A stretch of DNA of 64,000 nt from Plantago ovata (taxonomy: Eukaryota > Streptophyta > Magnoliopsida > Lamiales > Plantaginaceae), in NCBI GenBank assembly GCA_028274465.1, contig CM051455.1, forward strand, positions 67,291,677 to 67,355,676, read 5' to 3'. The notes under the pieces were generated by a model. It searched no databases. It was not told the origin of the DNA and saw only the letters and a program-made list of their open reading frames with translations. The position numbers were made by a program, and so were the translations under genes. This document shows positions 1-10,842 of this stretch, one piece after another; position 1 is the stretch's first letter, and every line of letters starts with the position of its first letter.

Positions 1-5
1 AAAGG

Positions 6-1043
6 GAAGACATACAACTCATTCTTTACATGGGTATTGTATCTTTCATCTACCTAAAGCAATAGAAAGTGAATGAATGAATCAATAGACAACTAATCTA
101 GTTTGTATGGGTAATGGAAAGGTTAGTTTCAGCTATAGTACATGTAGTTAGTTCTCTCATATGTTTGAGGAAACGGATATCATAATGGAACACTCTAAAT
201 AGCAATCTTACTAATCTAGTGATCTAGTAGTTGTTCTCTACATACAACTTATTCTTTACATTGCATTGTATCTTTCATCTACATAAAGCAATAGAAAGTG
301 GATGAATGAATCATCCAGTTAGTAAGCACAATAGATAGGTTAGTTTCAATGGACTCTTTAACTGGCTCATTAAGGAAGCAAGGGAACTTCTTATTTGATT
401 GTGTATATAACTCTAGTACTTTTAGTTAGTTCTCTCCTATGTTTGCGGAAAGGGATATCATAACGGAACACTCTATATAGCAATCTAACTAATCTAGTGA
501 TCTAGTTGTTGTTCTAGATAAACAGAAGACATACAACTCATACTTTACATGGGATTGTATCTTTCATCTACCTAAAGCAATAGAAAGTGAATGAATGAAT
601 CAATAGACAACTAATGTAGTTTGTAAGGGTAATGGAAAGGTTAGTTTCAGCTATAGTACATGTAGTTAGTTCTCTCCTATTTTTGAGGAAAGGGATATCA
701 TAATGGAACACTCTAAATAGCAATCTAACTAATCTAGTGATCTAGTAGTTGTTCTCAACATAGAACTCATTCTTTACATGGCATTGTATCTTTCATCTAC
801 ATAAAGCAATAGAAAGGGGATAAATGAATCATCTAGTTAGTAAGCACAATAGATAGGTTAGTTTCAATGGACTCTTTAACTAGCTCATTAAGGAAGCAAG
901 GGAACTTCTTATTTGATTGTGTATATAACTCTAGTACTTTTAGTTAGTTCTCTCCTATGTTTGCGGACAGGGATATCATAACGGAACACTATATATAGCA
1001 ATCTAACTAATCTAGTGATCTAGTTGTTGTTCTAGATAAAGGG
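6..1043. repeat. 519-bp tandem duplication with internal half-repeats
   Basis: Two direct copies begin with GAAGACATACAACTC at 6 and 525, a period of 519 bp, and both end in CTAGTTGTTGTTCTAGATAAA. Each copy is made of two related halves that share CTTTCATCTAC(C/A)TAAAGCAATAG, TCTCTC(C/A)TATGTTTG and GGATATCATAA(T/C)GGAACACTC, so the unit came from an earlier duplication. No coding potential is seen. The array stops near 1043 after a partial extra copy of the last motif (TAATCTAGTGATCTAGTTG at 1045-1065). Origin unknown; it may be the edge of a larger tandem array extending left of the window. Confidence 0.85.
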
Positions 1044-1159
1044 CTAATCTAGTGATCTAGTTGTAGTTCTAGATAATCTAAGATTTGACAACCCTATTAA
1101 AGAGAAAGGGAACAAATTGTAATTGTATAGTTAGTGTGGTTCCACGCCAAGTTCTACGA

Positions 1160-1625
1160 GAAGACATAAGCCTAGATGCAAAATGGATGACGGTAATGAA
1201 CCTAGAAGCCCAGGGATGATGGTCATATGCCTAGAAGCCAGGATGACAGTAATGGCCTATTGTAATGGGATGACAGCCATACGCCTAAAGGCCAAATGGA
1301 TGACGACAATGAACCTAAATTCGCGAACCAGGATGACGGTAATGGCCTACTGCAATGGGATGACAGACATAAGCCTAGAGGCCATATTCAATTAAGGATG
1401 ACTGTAATGGCCGACCACAATGGGATGACAACCATAAGTCTAGAGGCCTTTTCCAATTAAGAGTGACGGTAATGGCCGACCGCAATGGCATGACAACCAT
1501 AAGCGTAGAGGCCTTCTACATCAACAAATAAGGATGACGGTAGTGCGCCTACAGGCCCAGGAATGAAGGCCATGAGCCGGAAATTCCCAATGGGATTATG
1601 GACACAAGCCTAGAGGCCTTCTGTA
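1160..1625 (+). repeat. degenerate GGATGACGGTAATG / CCTAGAGGCC array
   Basis: A decayed tandem array alternates GGATGACGGTAATG with CATAAGCCTAGAGGCC. At least seven units of roughly 50-65 bp are visible. Positions 1170-1270 match 10730-10842 almost base for base, so the two arrays are copies of one sequence, perhaps the two LTRs of an old gypsy element. The short ORFs across it are products of the repeat. Interval 1044-1159 before it shows nothing recognisable. Confidence 0.7.
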
Positions 1626-3139
1626 TCTGCATCTCGTCACTTCCTCCCCTTTCAACTTTTCAACCCTCATTGCATGCATTCATATCATTCGCATTGTCCT
1701 AGCCTTTCCTCCTCCCAGTCCCGATCATCAGTGTATGCAAGGCTACATCCCTGCATTTCAAAATTTATCAAAAATCCTTGACACAAATACTCTTTTTTTG
1801 TGCTTTGAGCTACTTTCTCAAACCACAAAAAAGAGGGGGGGGGGAGAGATAGGATATTTTGATAAACGGCGGAATGGTAGGTTAGTTCAATTCGGCTCGG
1901 CATCTGCATCGACAACTCGTACATGTACCCTAGCTAATTAAGTAGCCTGATGATAGCCGGGTGTGCGAGAAATCGGCTCGGCATCTTCATATGCAAATTT
2001 GCTATTCAGTCGCATGATGGATAGCTGACATTGTTGCGTCTGAGCATCTCGGAGGATTGAGCAACAACAATGCTTCCGCTGAGGACTGTTACAATTTGAG
2101 GGATTGGAATGGAATTTTTCGTTGCATTCGAGCATCTCAGATCGATTCAGCTACCATAATCATAGTTTCTCAACTAACATACTTGGAAACTGGGGGACAT
2201 ATGATGTTACTAAAATATGTCCAGTCTCGTCCTAGTCCGCTAACATGCGAATTAGGGCGACCCGAACTCTCCGGAATACTAAGAAACTGCGAGGATGCTT
2301 CCGATGCGAGTGATGATATAGCGAGAGGTCACTCCCTCGAGTAAATTGGAACATCTGGAACCATGCACCTTCAGGTTCCTAATATATCCGGGACCAATAG
2401 TCTATGGGAATTTCCTGTAAAGGTCCTAAGGACAAGGGCCATAACGGCGCATGCCGTAGACCACAAAGTCGCATGCTTCCGGTTGATATATCCGAGGTCT
2501 AATACTTATGTATATGGGGACCACGATAAAGCATCCGGACGTGTCACTCACAACTAACTACATAGACAAGTGGATAAGATAAAGGCAGATATTTATCCTT
2601 ACATGATCATTGGGCCACGTCCAAGACTGTCAAGTTATCGCCTACCAACCACATATGTGTGTGAACACTTGGCGAACTGTTGTGATGGCTTCGACATGCG
2701 CTCCTCTGAGGTATATAAAAGGAGTGGTTCCCATAGACAAAGCGAAGGTGGAAAACACATTAAGGCAAAACTCTCAGGAACTTCACTTCACGAACACACA
2801 CTCTACTATATTCACAAGGTCGACCCTCAAACACCTTCAAGTAAAGTCTCATAAACCGGTTTGACCATACGGCAGACCGAGAAACACATGCACACCCCGC
2901 CCTCCCGCCCCACACAGGTAGATATTGCTCGAGGAAGGAAGATCGGAGCTCAGGTCGGGAACCAGAAGAGCGGGGAGTCAGATTTGAAGATCCTGAGGTC
3001 AGACCAAGGCGAGGCAGCTCAGGTCAGAATGCGAAGATGAGACCACATCTGGCGCGGAGATCCTACCACCATCAGCTCCATCCACTAGAGTCACAGAGGG
3101 CAAGTTATAGGCCATTATGTGTTTTATCTCCCAAAGGAA
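1626..3139 (+). mobile_element. probable remnant Ty3/gypsy LTR and leader (uncertain)
   Basis: No conserved protein is found here. TATATAAAAGGAG at 2712-2724 is a good TATA box, followed at about the right distance by a C/A-rich leader-like stretch (2780-2860) and then a GC-rich tract. TCTGGCGCGGAGATCC near 3048 is vaguely like the TGGCGCC primer-binding sites of Tat/Athila elements but does not match well. The matching arrays at 1160 and 10555 would fit LTR halves of a single old element. This is inference; only the TATA-like box and the array pairing are seen directly. Confidence 0.25.
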
Positions 3140-3642
3140 AATCACGTCTCATCAATGCCAAAAGCCATGCATTTTCAACAAGGTCTCCTTGATCAGTAAC
3201 TAGACATTTTTCTACGATTGCTGAAAACCAGTCCACATTATATAGACTTCCAGTTCTTCTAGCAATTAGAATTGTCTTCTTGGTTTCAATGTCAATTATT
3301 CTTCATTCGTCACTCTTTATATTTGTGAAATAGCCTTTGTCAGCAAACTGACTCATCGTAAACAAGTTAAACTTGAGATTCTTGATGTGTAGAACTCCTT
3401 TGATTGTTATGCAACAATTTTTTACATCTCCAAAACCTTTTGTAGGGGCAAGTTCTCCACCGGCAAACCTTATTGTTGGACCTTTAGACCACTGTCTATA
3501 GTTTATAAGGTTCTTCTTGTTGCATATCATGTGCTTCCCGCAACCACTATCAAAATGCCATATTGGATTTCTTGTCTCCGTGGCTGAAGTCTGCACAATC
3601 AAGAACAAACAAGTTAATTATCCAGAATAGGATGTCCATTAA
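3140..3642 (-). pseudogene. Sirevirus copia fragment, protease to pre-integrase (3' part)
   Basis: Read on the minus strand, 3608-3303 encodes WHFDSGCGKHM, the Ty1/copia aspartic-protease active site (DSG). It is followed by sequence matching the pre-integrase segment of the large Sirevirus copy 1 (about 31550-31990). Homology fades near 3140. The fragment is broken at 3642 by insertion of the gag-only retrotransposon and resumes at 9305. It lacks LTRs, RT and RNase H, so it is a dead scrap. Family placement rests on alignment to the two long copies in this window. Confidence 0.85.
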
Positions 3643-4532
3643 TGATGAATGTGTATTTTACACTTTCATTTGAGTCTTTTTCACCTATTTTAGCTATCCC
3701 CTATGTTAATTTAGCTATATTTTAGTGCATTTTATTAGAATAGTGTCACGTTTCCCTTTAGTTTTTATTTTACAGGTTTAGGTTGAAAAACGAGGATTTC
3801 CGGGCAATTATATTGAAGTTGACAAGGAATTGGTGTTCCAGAAGCCTATTTGGAGTATCTGAAGGTTTTCGGATGAGATTTGGAGTCTAGGGGTCGAATC
3901 TGGAGGTTAGAAGGCCACTAGAAGTCAGAAACCGAGTCCGAAAAGGGGAAGAAATCCAAAAACGCGTCGAAAACGCGGAATTCCGCGAAATTTACTCCCG
4001 GGCGAATCGCCCCACACTATTTCGAAGCCTATATATAGTTGCTCAGTTTTCTCCGTTTTTCATACTTTTCCAGACCTTCTCTCTCACCTTTCTCTGTAGT
4101 TTTAGGTAGGAACTTCCCAGAGCCTGTTCTGGGGGTTCGTAGCTTAGGAGACACTTTTTCATAGCAGTTTGGAGCTTGTAAGATCGCGATTCTTCGGAGA
4201 CTGACAACCTTCGGTAACATTGTATCTTACAGTTTATTCTACTTATTTTTATATATCTTTCAACATGTTTTCTTCTATGATTTCTGTTGATTGCATGACA
4301 ACTATGAGTAGCTAAACTTATCGTTGGTGGTAGTATGTGATTTCTTAGCGAAGGGAAGATAATCATGCTAATGGCTATATCGTGCATTATACTCCGTGTT
4401 ATTGCTTTATTTCGTTGATCAGGCTCAGCCTAAATCCCCATATGTTGATTAATTATTATGCACAATTGGACCCTCGTCGACCTATGCATATCTATATTTT
4501 CGTAGTGTTGAATAATTACGGAACACAATATC
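3643..4532 (+). repeat. 5' LTR of the gag-only element (3'-truncated)
   Basis: This aligns with the 3' LTR (7987-9299) from TGATGAATG to ACACAATA near 4532 and then diverges. About 360 bp of the LTR end plus the expected primer-binding site are missing, joined straight to the gag leader. It also lacks about 66 bp of the GGCGAATCGCC repeats that the 3' LTR has (4001 versus 8344-8421). The TATA box is TATATATAG at 4030-4038. A perfect 14-bp palindrome CGCGGAATTCCGCG lies at 3974-3987. Loss of the LTR end and PBS means this copy should not be able to start a normal replication cycle. Confidence 0.85.
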
Positions 4533-4608
4533 TAGTAGTTTTTGTTTTCCTTTTTAATCTCTCTCTGATACTCCTTTCCTAGCTTGTCACAGGTATTCAG
4601 GTCTTGTG

Positions 4609-6371
4609 ATGGCTCGCCCACTTTTGAAATCATGGATTCAACCCAACAAAGCACTGATGAGAGGTCCGGCTATTGTTCTTTCTGCTGCAACTCGAGATTT
4701 GGAAATCAAAAGTTGCATGTTCCAGCAACTCCCGAGGTTCTATGGGTTGGCTAGGGAGGATGTTATGGGATACTTGAATGATATTGACGATTTTATCAAC
4801 AATCGTCCAAGGCCCGGAGCAGAGATAACGGACGATGAGCTGAGGATGAAGGTTTTTTCTATGGGGCTTGGTGATAAAGCCAAGGCATGGTTAGGCTCTC
4901 TGGAACCCGGATCACTAGACACCTGGGACAAGGTGTATTCTGCTTTTATGGAGAAATACTTTCCTCACACATTGACTACCGCGCTTAAGGCGCAAATCAC
5001 TGGATTCAAACAGGACTATGATGAGACCATCTACACCACTTTTGAGAGGTTCAAGGACCTCATGCACAAGTGTCCACACCATGGTTTTGAGCTACCTGAT
5101 CTTGTCCAGCACTTCTACAATGGACTCACTTATGAGAGTCAACAGGTGGTGGATTTCCAATGCGTGGTACTATCTGGGAAGAGACCGCCGAGGATGTGTG
5201 GGCGTGTTTCGAAAGGCTTGCTAAAGGATCTCAGTCCAAGGATCCAAGAGCAATGGTTAGGAGGCGTGGACCTGAGGCTCCACCAAACCAGGAGATCCCA
5301 ATGCATGAAGTGAATGGTGTGAGTGGCGATAGGTTCGAAGGTTTCGCCAATCAGATGAGGCAAGCTCTAAGTGGCCTAATCGGAACATCTCTCTCCAACG
5401 AGGTATGTAGGGTGTGCAAGAATTATGGGCATGGGGCTCATATGTGTAGATCAGATCTAGCACGAGAAGATGTTCACTGGGGAAACCGTAGTAATCCTAC
5501 CCCTAAGGTCGAAGCATCTACGTCCAAGTCAGTAACTCTCTTGGATAATTTACAGAAATTGGTGGATTTCACCCAAGTGTTTTTGAAGAGATACGAGGAG
5601 GATTCGGCAAAGATCAATGCTCGTCTGGATCAATTGGAAGCTAGAGCTAGTAGAGAGCAAGGGAAATTACATAGCGGCACTGAGAAGTCCATGTCGATCA
5701 ACTTGGTGGGAGATCTTCCAGTGGAACTCACCATTAAGCAAGTTGCTGCGTGCGAGTGTGGTGCAAAAGACGAACCCCCACTAGCCACGGAAGAAGAGAA
5801 GGACCTTGGTTCGCATGAGAGTGAAGAGGAGCAAGAGGATCCCGAGCCACTCCCTCAAAGTTTTGACGTTAGGGTGGGGATTGGTAGTCTCGATGACGTC
5901 CGTGCTACACTAGATACGGGATCTTACTCGAATGTGCTACCCATGAATGTGTTTGAGAAGAGTGGCATTGGAGAACTTTCGAAGCATAAAGCCATTGTGC
6001 AACTAGCGGATGGATCCTTTGTGAGACCCGAAGGCGTTGTGAAGAACGTATTGGTCAAGATTGGTGAAGCTTCTGTATACACCAATTTTGTAGTTATGCC
6101 GGCGTCTACACCTGGGATGGGGGATGTTTTTCTCTTGGGGCGAACGTTCTTGACTAAGCTACGCTCCGTGATGGACATCTACCGAAGGACTTGCACTATT
6201 GAAGTGGATGGCAAGCGACATGTGTTGCGAGCCATATCTGATCCACCTGATACTTCTAACACTACTCACTACTGTGGTCTTGCAGCCTATGTTCTTTCTT
6301 ATTCACAGGTTCGCGGCATGAGGAGGAGATCCATGAAGGGGAAGTCTAGTACCCTCAAAAAGAAGAGCTAG
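4609..6371 (+). pseudogene. Gag-protease polyprotein, Athila/Tat-like, one frameshift
   Basis: The ATG at 4609 opens a retrotransposon gag domain: FYGLAREDVMGYL, KAKAWLGSLEPGS, TWDKVYSAFMEKYFP and FERFKDLMHKCPHHG are the classic Athila/Tat gag blocks. A single-base loss near 5160-5165 moves the frame, and gag continues in the next frame as IWEETAEDVWACFERLAK to the TAG at 6371. A zinc knuckle CRVCKNYGHGAHMC (CX2CX4HX4C) lies near 5404-5450. A short coiled coil follows, then an acidic linker and an aspartic protease with DTGSYSNVLP near 5914 and the flap-side FLLGRTFLTKL near 6130. No RT follows. Capsid and maturation are the likely original roles. The frameshift would separate capsid from protease unless bypassed. 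Confidence 0.85.
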
Positions 6372-7986
6372 TTAGGCGCAAACAGGAGTTGAGTCAAAGA
6401 CTTTAAACAATGGCGCTATCCGGGAGGCAACCCGGAATTTTTATCGCTTTCTTGCATTGCATGCATATCATTATGTTTTTGGTTTCTCACGAGTTTCTTT
6501 GAGTACTATAGGTTGCAGGTACAAGTTTAGCTCTCACCTTAAATCCACTTTCGGCGTTCGGGACGAGCGACGACGTTCAGGTTTGGGAAGGAGGTTATCG
6601 CTAGTAATCTCTATACTTATCTTGCTTATGATAAACTCGTGAAATTTTTTGCATTTGCATTTGCACGTTTATCGCTTTCTTAGTTTTTTAGGTTGCATTC
6701 ACTACAGTCATCCGAGGATAGTCTTGCATGTTTTATATGGAGTTTATTGCCGAATTTTTTGAACTTTTTTATTGGGTAGATCAACTAACTATGCCATTAA
6801 TCGTATGCTTCATCTCTATGAATTTGTTTGAGGTTTTTCTCGCTTGGCTTGTCACATTTATGTATTGCACTTAGTTAAGCTTGGTAGTCTCGACATCACG
6901 TAGTGGTGTTTTCTCTACTGCGGTTCACGAAGGCCTTTATAATAGGATGATGCATGTTAGGGTCTTATGGTTGTTTTCCCGAGTAGTTATGTACCTAAGA
7001 GGCAACAAGTCTTCACCATGCTTTGAGATTGCTAAATGCCTAGGAAGGAGGTAGTGTGAGGTTGTGTGATCCTTTGTTTATAACCTATTCTTCCGAATAG
7101 GTTTTCGTTTTTCATTTCCGTATCGTGAGTTTATTTTTCCTTTTCCGTAAATTTTGTACTCCAACCTATTCTTTCGAATAGGTTAGGGGAAGTCGTGTGA
7201 GTCAATTTGTTTCTCTTTTTGTTGTGCTACTGCTGGCTAAAAAAAAAATCGAAAAAAAAGAAAGAACAATTCCAGGAAAAAAGAAAAGAAAAAGAGAAAA
7301 AAAAAAAAGAAACTGGGAAGAGAAAAAAGAGAAGACCCCAAAAGAGCAAAGAAGGGTCCAAAAAAAAAGAAAGCCAAATAGCAGTTTAGCAAAGTGTTGT
7401 GTCTCATTTCCCAATTCTTGTGATGTTCGTAATCGTGTTGTAATTTTCTATTTTTTATCTTTTGTTTTTGAGTGTCATCTGTTCTAGACCACCCTCGTCC
7501 TGCCTTTTAGGAAGTGGTGAATAGCTTAAGACTTTACTTGAGAGATGGGTAGAATAGGGGAGTGTTATCGTTTATAGGGAACCCTCCTTCGTTTGATGAG
7601 AGCCAGTACTGGTTCGACCTCTTTGAGGGAAAGTCTAACATGTTGGAACAGCAGTAAGTCCTCAGTTTCATAGGCACGGGACAACCATTCGTATCTTAGC
7701 ATGCTTCATTACGTCGTCACTGACTAGGTCCAGGTAGAGAATGTTACGAGAGACTATCTTGTCTTGACATAAGTGCTTATGTAGATGTGTATAAGTCAAT
7801 CGAGGTATTCTTCAACCTATATTCATGCTTTGATTCATATGGTTTTTGTTCATATGTTTTTTGATAGATTCAGTAGATTAGTTCATTTTATTTGGCATGA
7901 GACTCCATTTTGTGTCTTGCATTGTTTTTTGCATTAGAGTCTAGCTTAGTTGCTTGAGGACAAGCAGAGGTTCGGTTTGGGGAGTT
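6372..7986 (+). other. non-coding 3' region with three perfect hairpins and PPT
   Basis: There is no credible ORF in 1.6 kb. Three perfect stem-loops are visible. TCCGGG-AGGCAA-CCCGGA is at 6419-6436. AACCTATTC-TTCC-GAATAGGTT is at 7082-7103, and AACCTATTC-TTTC-GAATAGGTT at 7163-7184. A purine-rich low-complexity run (A/G) covers about 7238-7380 and gives lysine-rich shadow ORFs. The polypurine tract GGTTTGGGGAG sits just before the 3' LTR at 7974-7984. Confidence 0.7.
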
Positions 7987-9299
7987 TGATGAATGTGTAT
8001 TTTACACTTTCATTTGAGTCTTTTTCACCTATTTTAGCTATCCTCTATGTTAATTTAGCTATATTTTAGTGCATTTTATTAGAATAGTGTCACGTTTCCC
8101 TTTAGTTTTTATTTTACAGGTTTTGGTTGAAAAACGAGGATTTCCGGGCAATTATATTGAAACTGATAAGGAATTGGTGTTCCAGAAGTCTATTTGGAGT
8201 ATCTGAAGGTTTCCGGATGAGATTTGGAGTCTAGGGGTCGAATCTGGAGGTTAGAAGGCCACTAGAAGTCAGAAACCGAGTCCGAAAAGGGGAAGAAATC
8301 CAAAAACGCGTCGAAAATGCGGAATTCCGCGAAATTTACTCCCAGGCGAATCGCCCGGGACGTGGGGCGAATCGCCCCACACCAGGCGAATCGCCCGGTG
8401 TGTGGGGCGAATCGCCCCACACTATTTCGAAGCCTATAAATAGTTGTTCAGTTTTCTCCGTTTTTCATACTTTTTTAGACCTTCTCTCTCACCTTTCTCT
8501 GTAGTTTTAGGTAGGAACTTCCCAGAGCCTGTTCTGGAGGTTCGTAGCTTAGGAGACACTTTTTCATAGCAGTTTGGAGCTTGTAAGATCGCGATTCTTC
8601 GGAGACTGACAACCTTCGATAACATTGTATCTTACAGTTTATTCTAATTATTTTTATATATCTTTAAACATGTTTTCTTCTATGATTTCTGTTGATTGCA
8701 TGACAACTATGAGTAGCTAAACTTATCGTTGGTGGTAGTATGTGAATTCTTAGCGAAGCGAAGATAATCATGCTAATGGCTATATCGCGCATTATTCTCC
8801 GTGTTATTGCTTTATTTCGTTGATCAGGCTCAGCCTATATCCTCGTATGTTGATTAATTATTATGCACAATTGGACCCTCGTCGACCTATGCATATCTAT
8901 ATCTTCATAGTGTTGAATAATTACGGAACACAATAGGACAATAGTGATTGACTTGTCAGTATCTTTATCTTTGTAGTGCTTAATAATTACAACAGGACAA
9001 TTGATTGATCAAAGATCTCCATGCAAGACCGAGGAATTTACGCTTGATTATTGACCCGTTATGCTTAGAAGGATCATACTATCACCAATCTCCATTATCT
9101 GTTAGAAAAACCTTTGCTATACCGTCTGTTGTTTTTATATTCTTAGTTAAATAGATAAAGCTAGTTATAGTCCTTAGAGAACGACACTCGAGGTCATTCT
9201 ACTGCTACACTACGGTTTTCGTTGTAGTTGTGAATTGTCTTTCGCTAAATAACAAATTTATTTGATCGAATCGGGACCCGACAAATCTCAGGTTCATCA
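7987..9299 (+). repeat. 3' LTR of the gag-only element (1,313 bp, full length)
   Basis: It begins TGATGAATGTG, ends GGTTCATCA and is followed by the target duplication ATTAA. Four copies of the near-palindrome GGCGAATCGCC are stacked at 8344-8421, immediately upstream of TATAAATAG (8435-8443), so they probably sit in the promoter. The last 360 bp (about 8938-9299) have no partner in the 5' LTR, which is truncated. Confidence 0.88.
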
Positions 9300-9304
9300 A
9301 TTAA

Positions 9305-9480
9305 CATGCTCGAGAAAACTTCCAGTGGAAACCCAAGTCTTGACTTTTTCAATCTTGATTTATTTCCTACTTGTTGAGGAACTAGTTGGCTTGGAACCAA
9401 ATGACTTTTGAACATGGCTGTTCAAATCCGCTTTCTGGTGTGGTGTCTTGTTTGGGATTCCTCTCTGCTGGACATACTTT
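9305..9480 (-). pseudogene. Sirevirus fragment, end of gag (5' part of the split scrap)
   Basis: Minus-strand sequence aligns with the end of Sirevirus copy 1 gag (about 32014-32190): AACATG(C/T)TC..GAAA/GAATGC, then TCCAGTGGAAACCCAAGTCTT. It continues the fragment interrupted at 3642. Homology is lost around 9480-9500. Confidence 0.8.
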
Positions 9481-10554
9481 TCAATAAGAGAAAAAAGTTC
9501 ATCGAAAGAGAAAAAAGCCGACGTCAAAATTCTAAAGATTTGGACTTATCCAGTTTAAGTTCAAACAAAGAAGCTTTGAGAGGAAAAATGTTCCGAAAAA
9601 GTATTTTTAACCGAGTTATTACCAAATGGAAACCCATTTACCGCAGATCTAGTAAGATGCATAAGAAAAGATGCAGAAGCAAGTAAAACTGAAGGGAAGT
9701 TTGAAAACTTACTTAAGGATTCGGCTGTGTAAGAGACAGAATTCAGGCTACTGCAGCGGCAAAGGGTTCGACTTTTGTCTAAAGGAAGAAAGATCGACGC
9801 TGATTTTGTGTTTTGGAGAAGAAAAGGAAAAGATGATAATCTTTTTAGAGAAGTTGAGGTTTTGACAAAGGAAGTAGTTGAAGGTTTACCTAGTGGTATT
9901 TATAGAGGGAAAAGATTGAAAGGAAGTTGAAGTAAGAGTTCACTGAACCGGCGCCTAGAGGAGGAAGCGTGTCCGATAAAAACACATCATGGGAGTCGTG
10001 CCATTTAATTCGATTCAATCCCTTCCATTTATTATGAAACCATCCAACGGTCACTACTCGCTTGATCTTGGCAAAAGTCAAAGTAATTATTTGATGCAGA
10101 TTCCAAGAGACGTCGCTTCAACACGTGTCGATGCGATCAAATTCAAAAAGATGGAAAAGATTTATATTATCTACCTTAAAAAGGAGAAAGATATGGCCTA
10201 CAAAGGTAGTGTCAAAGACACACTTCGAAAAAGATCTATCCGCTGAAAGCTCAACCACCGGAACCAATCCAACAAACTACCGGATCCCACTCAACATTGA
10301 GAATCACCTCAAAGGTACTGCATTGGCATGCATTCACGACATACATAAAAATATCCTTATCATTTATAGTTTTGTCTTTTTGAAAAAATAAAATAAAAAG
10401 CTCGATCTTCGTTGTTTAGAAAAGAGTCTAGTGTCTTTAATTTACCGCATTGCATCATTTGCACGACATCATTCTAGCATATTAGCATAACTACATTACC
10501 CTCTGGGATGTTGGAGCCGACGGGCCCATTTCTCTTCATCGTTTGCGGATCTAC
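9481..10554. other. unassigned interval between elements
   Basis: Nothing convincing is seen. ORFs of 60-90 aa lack motifs. TATTTATAGAGGG at about 9897 is TATA-like. 10440-10500 has a short run of GCATTGCATCATTTGC-type sequence like that near 1665-1695, consistent with the same old gypsy element that carries the GGATGACGG arrays. Confidence 0.4.
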
Positions 10555-10842
10555 GTCTTCGGGATGACGGCCGATTAAGCCTAGAGGCCCAACTTCATGG
10601 GGATGACGGTAATATACCTAGAGGCCCCGACATGATGGCCAAGATCCTAAATGCCAATTTTAGGGATGACGGTCATAAGCCTAGAAGCCAGGATGACGAT
10701 AATGGCCTACCGTAATGGGATGACAACCATAAGCCTAGATGTCAAATGGATGACGGTAATGAACCTAGAAGCCCTGGGATGATGGTCATATGCCTAGAAT
10801 CCAAGATGACAGTAATGGCCTATCGTAATGGGATGACAACCA
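10555..10842 (+). repeat. second GGATGACGG / CCTAGAGGCC array
   Basis: Units of GGATGACGGTAAT and CATAAGCCTAGAGGCC repeat, and 10730-10842 corresponds to 1170-1270. The array is cut at 10843 by an LTR that starts TGATAGTCTGTATG. The interrupted phrase GACAACCA normally continues ATAAGCCTAG, so the LTR inserted within a unit. Confidence 0.7.

Larger units (their letters stand above)
3643..9299 (+). mobile_element. TR-GAG-like non-autonomous LTR retrotransposon (gag-protease only)
   Basis: The element starts TGATGAATGTG at 3643 and ends GGTTCATCA at 9299. It is flanked by a perfect 5-bp target duplication ATTAA (3638-3642 and 9300-9304) inside a Sirevirus fragment, and removing it restores Sirevirus continuity. 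The LTRs are direct repeats of each other. The body codes for an Athila/Tat-type gag and an aspartic protease but has no reverse transcriptase, RNase H or integrase. It therefore needs another element's enzymes. Plant TR-GAG elements are defined by gag without pol; this one keeps protease as well. Confidence 0.9.

Noticed and set aside
1685-2864. Seven short ORFs on both strands
   Set aside because: All under 100 codons, overlapping, without recognisable motifs; probably LTR or leader sequence.
7197-7487. Lysine-rich protein
   Set aside because: The ORF is a translation of an A/G low-complexity run in an untranslated region.
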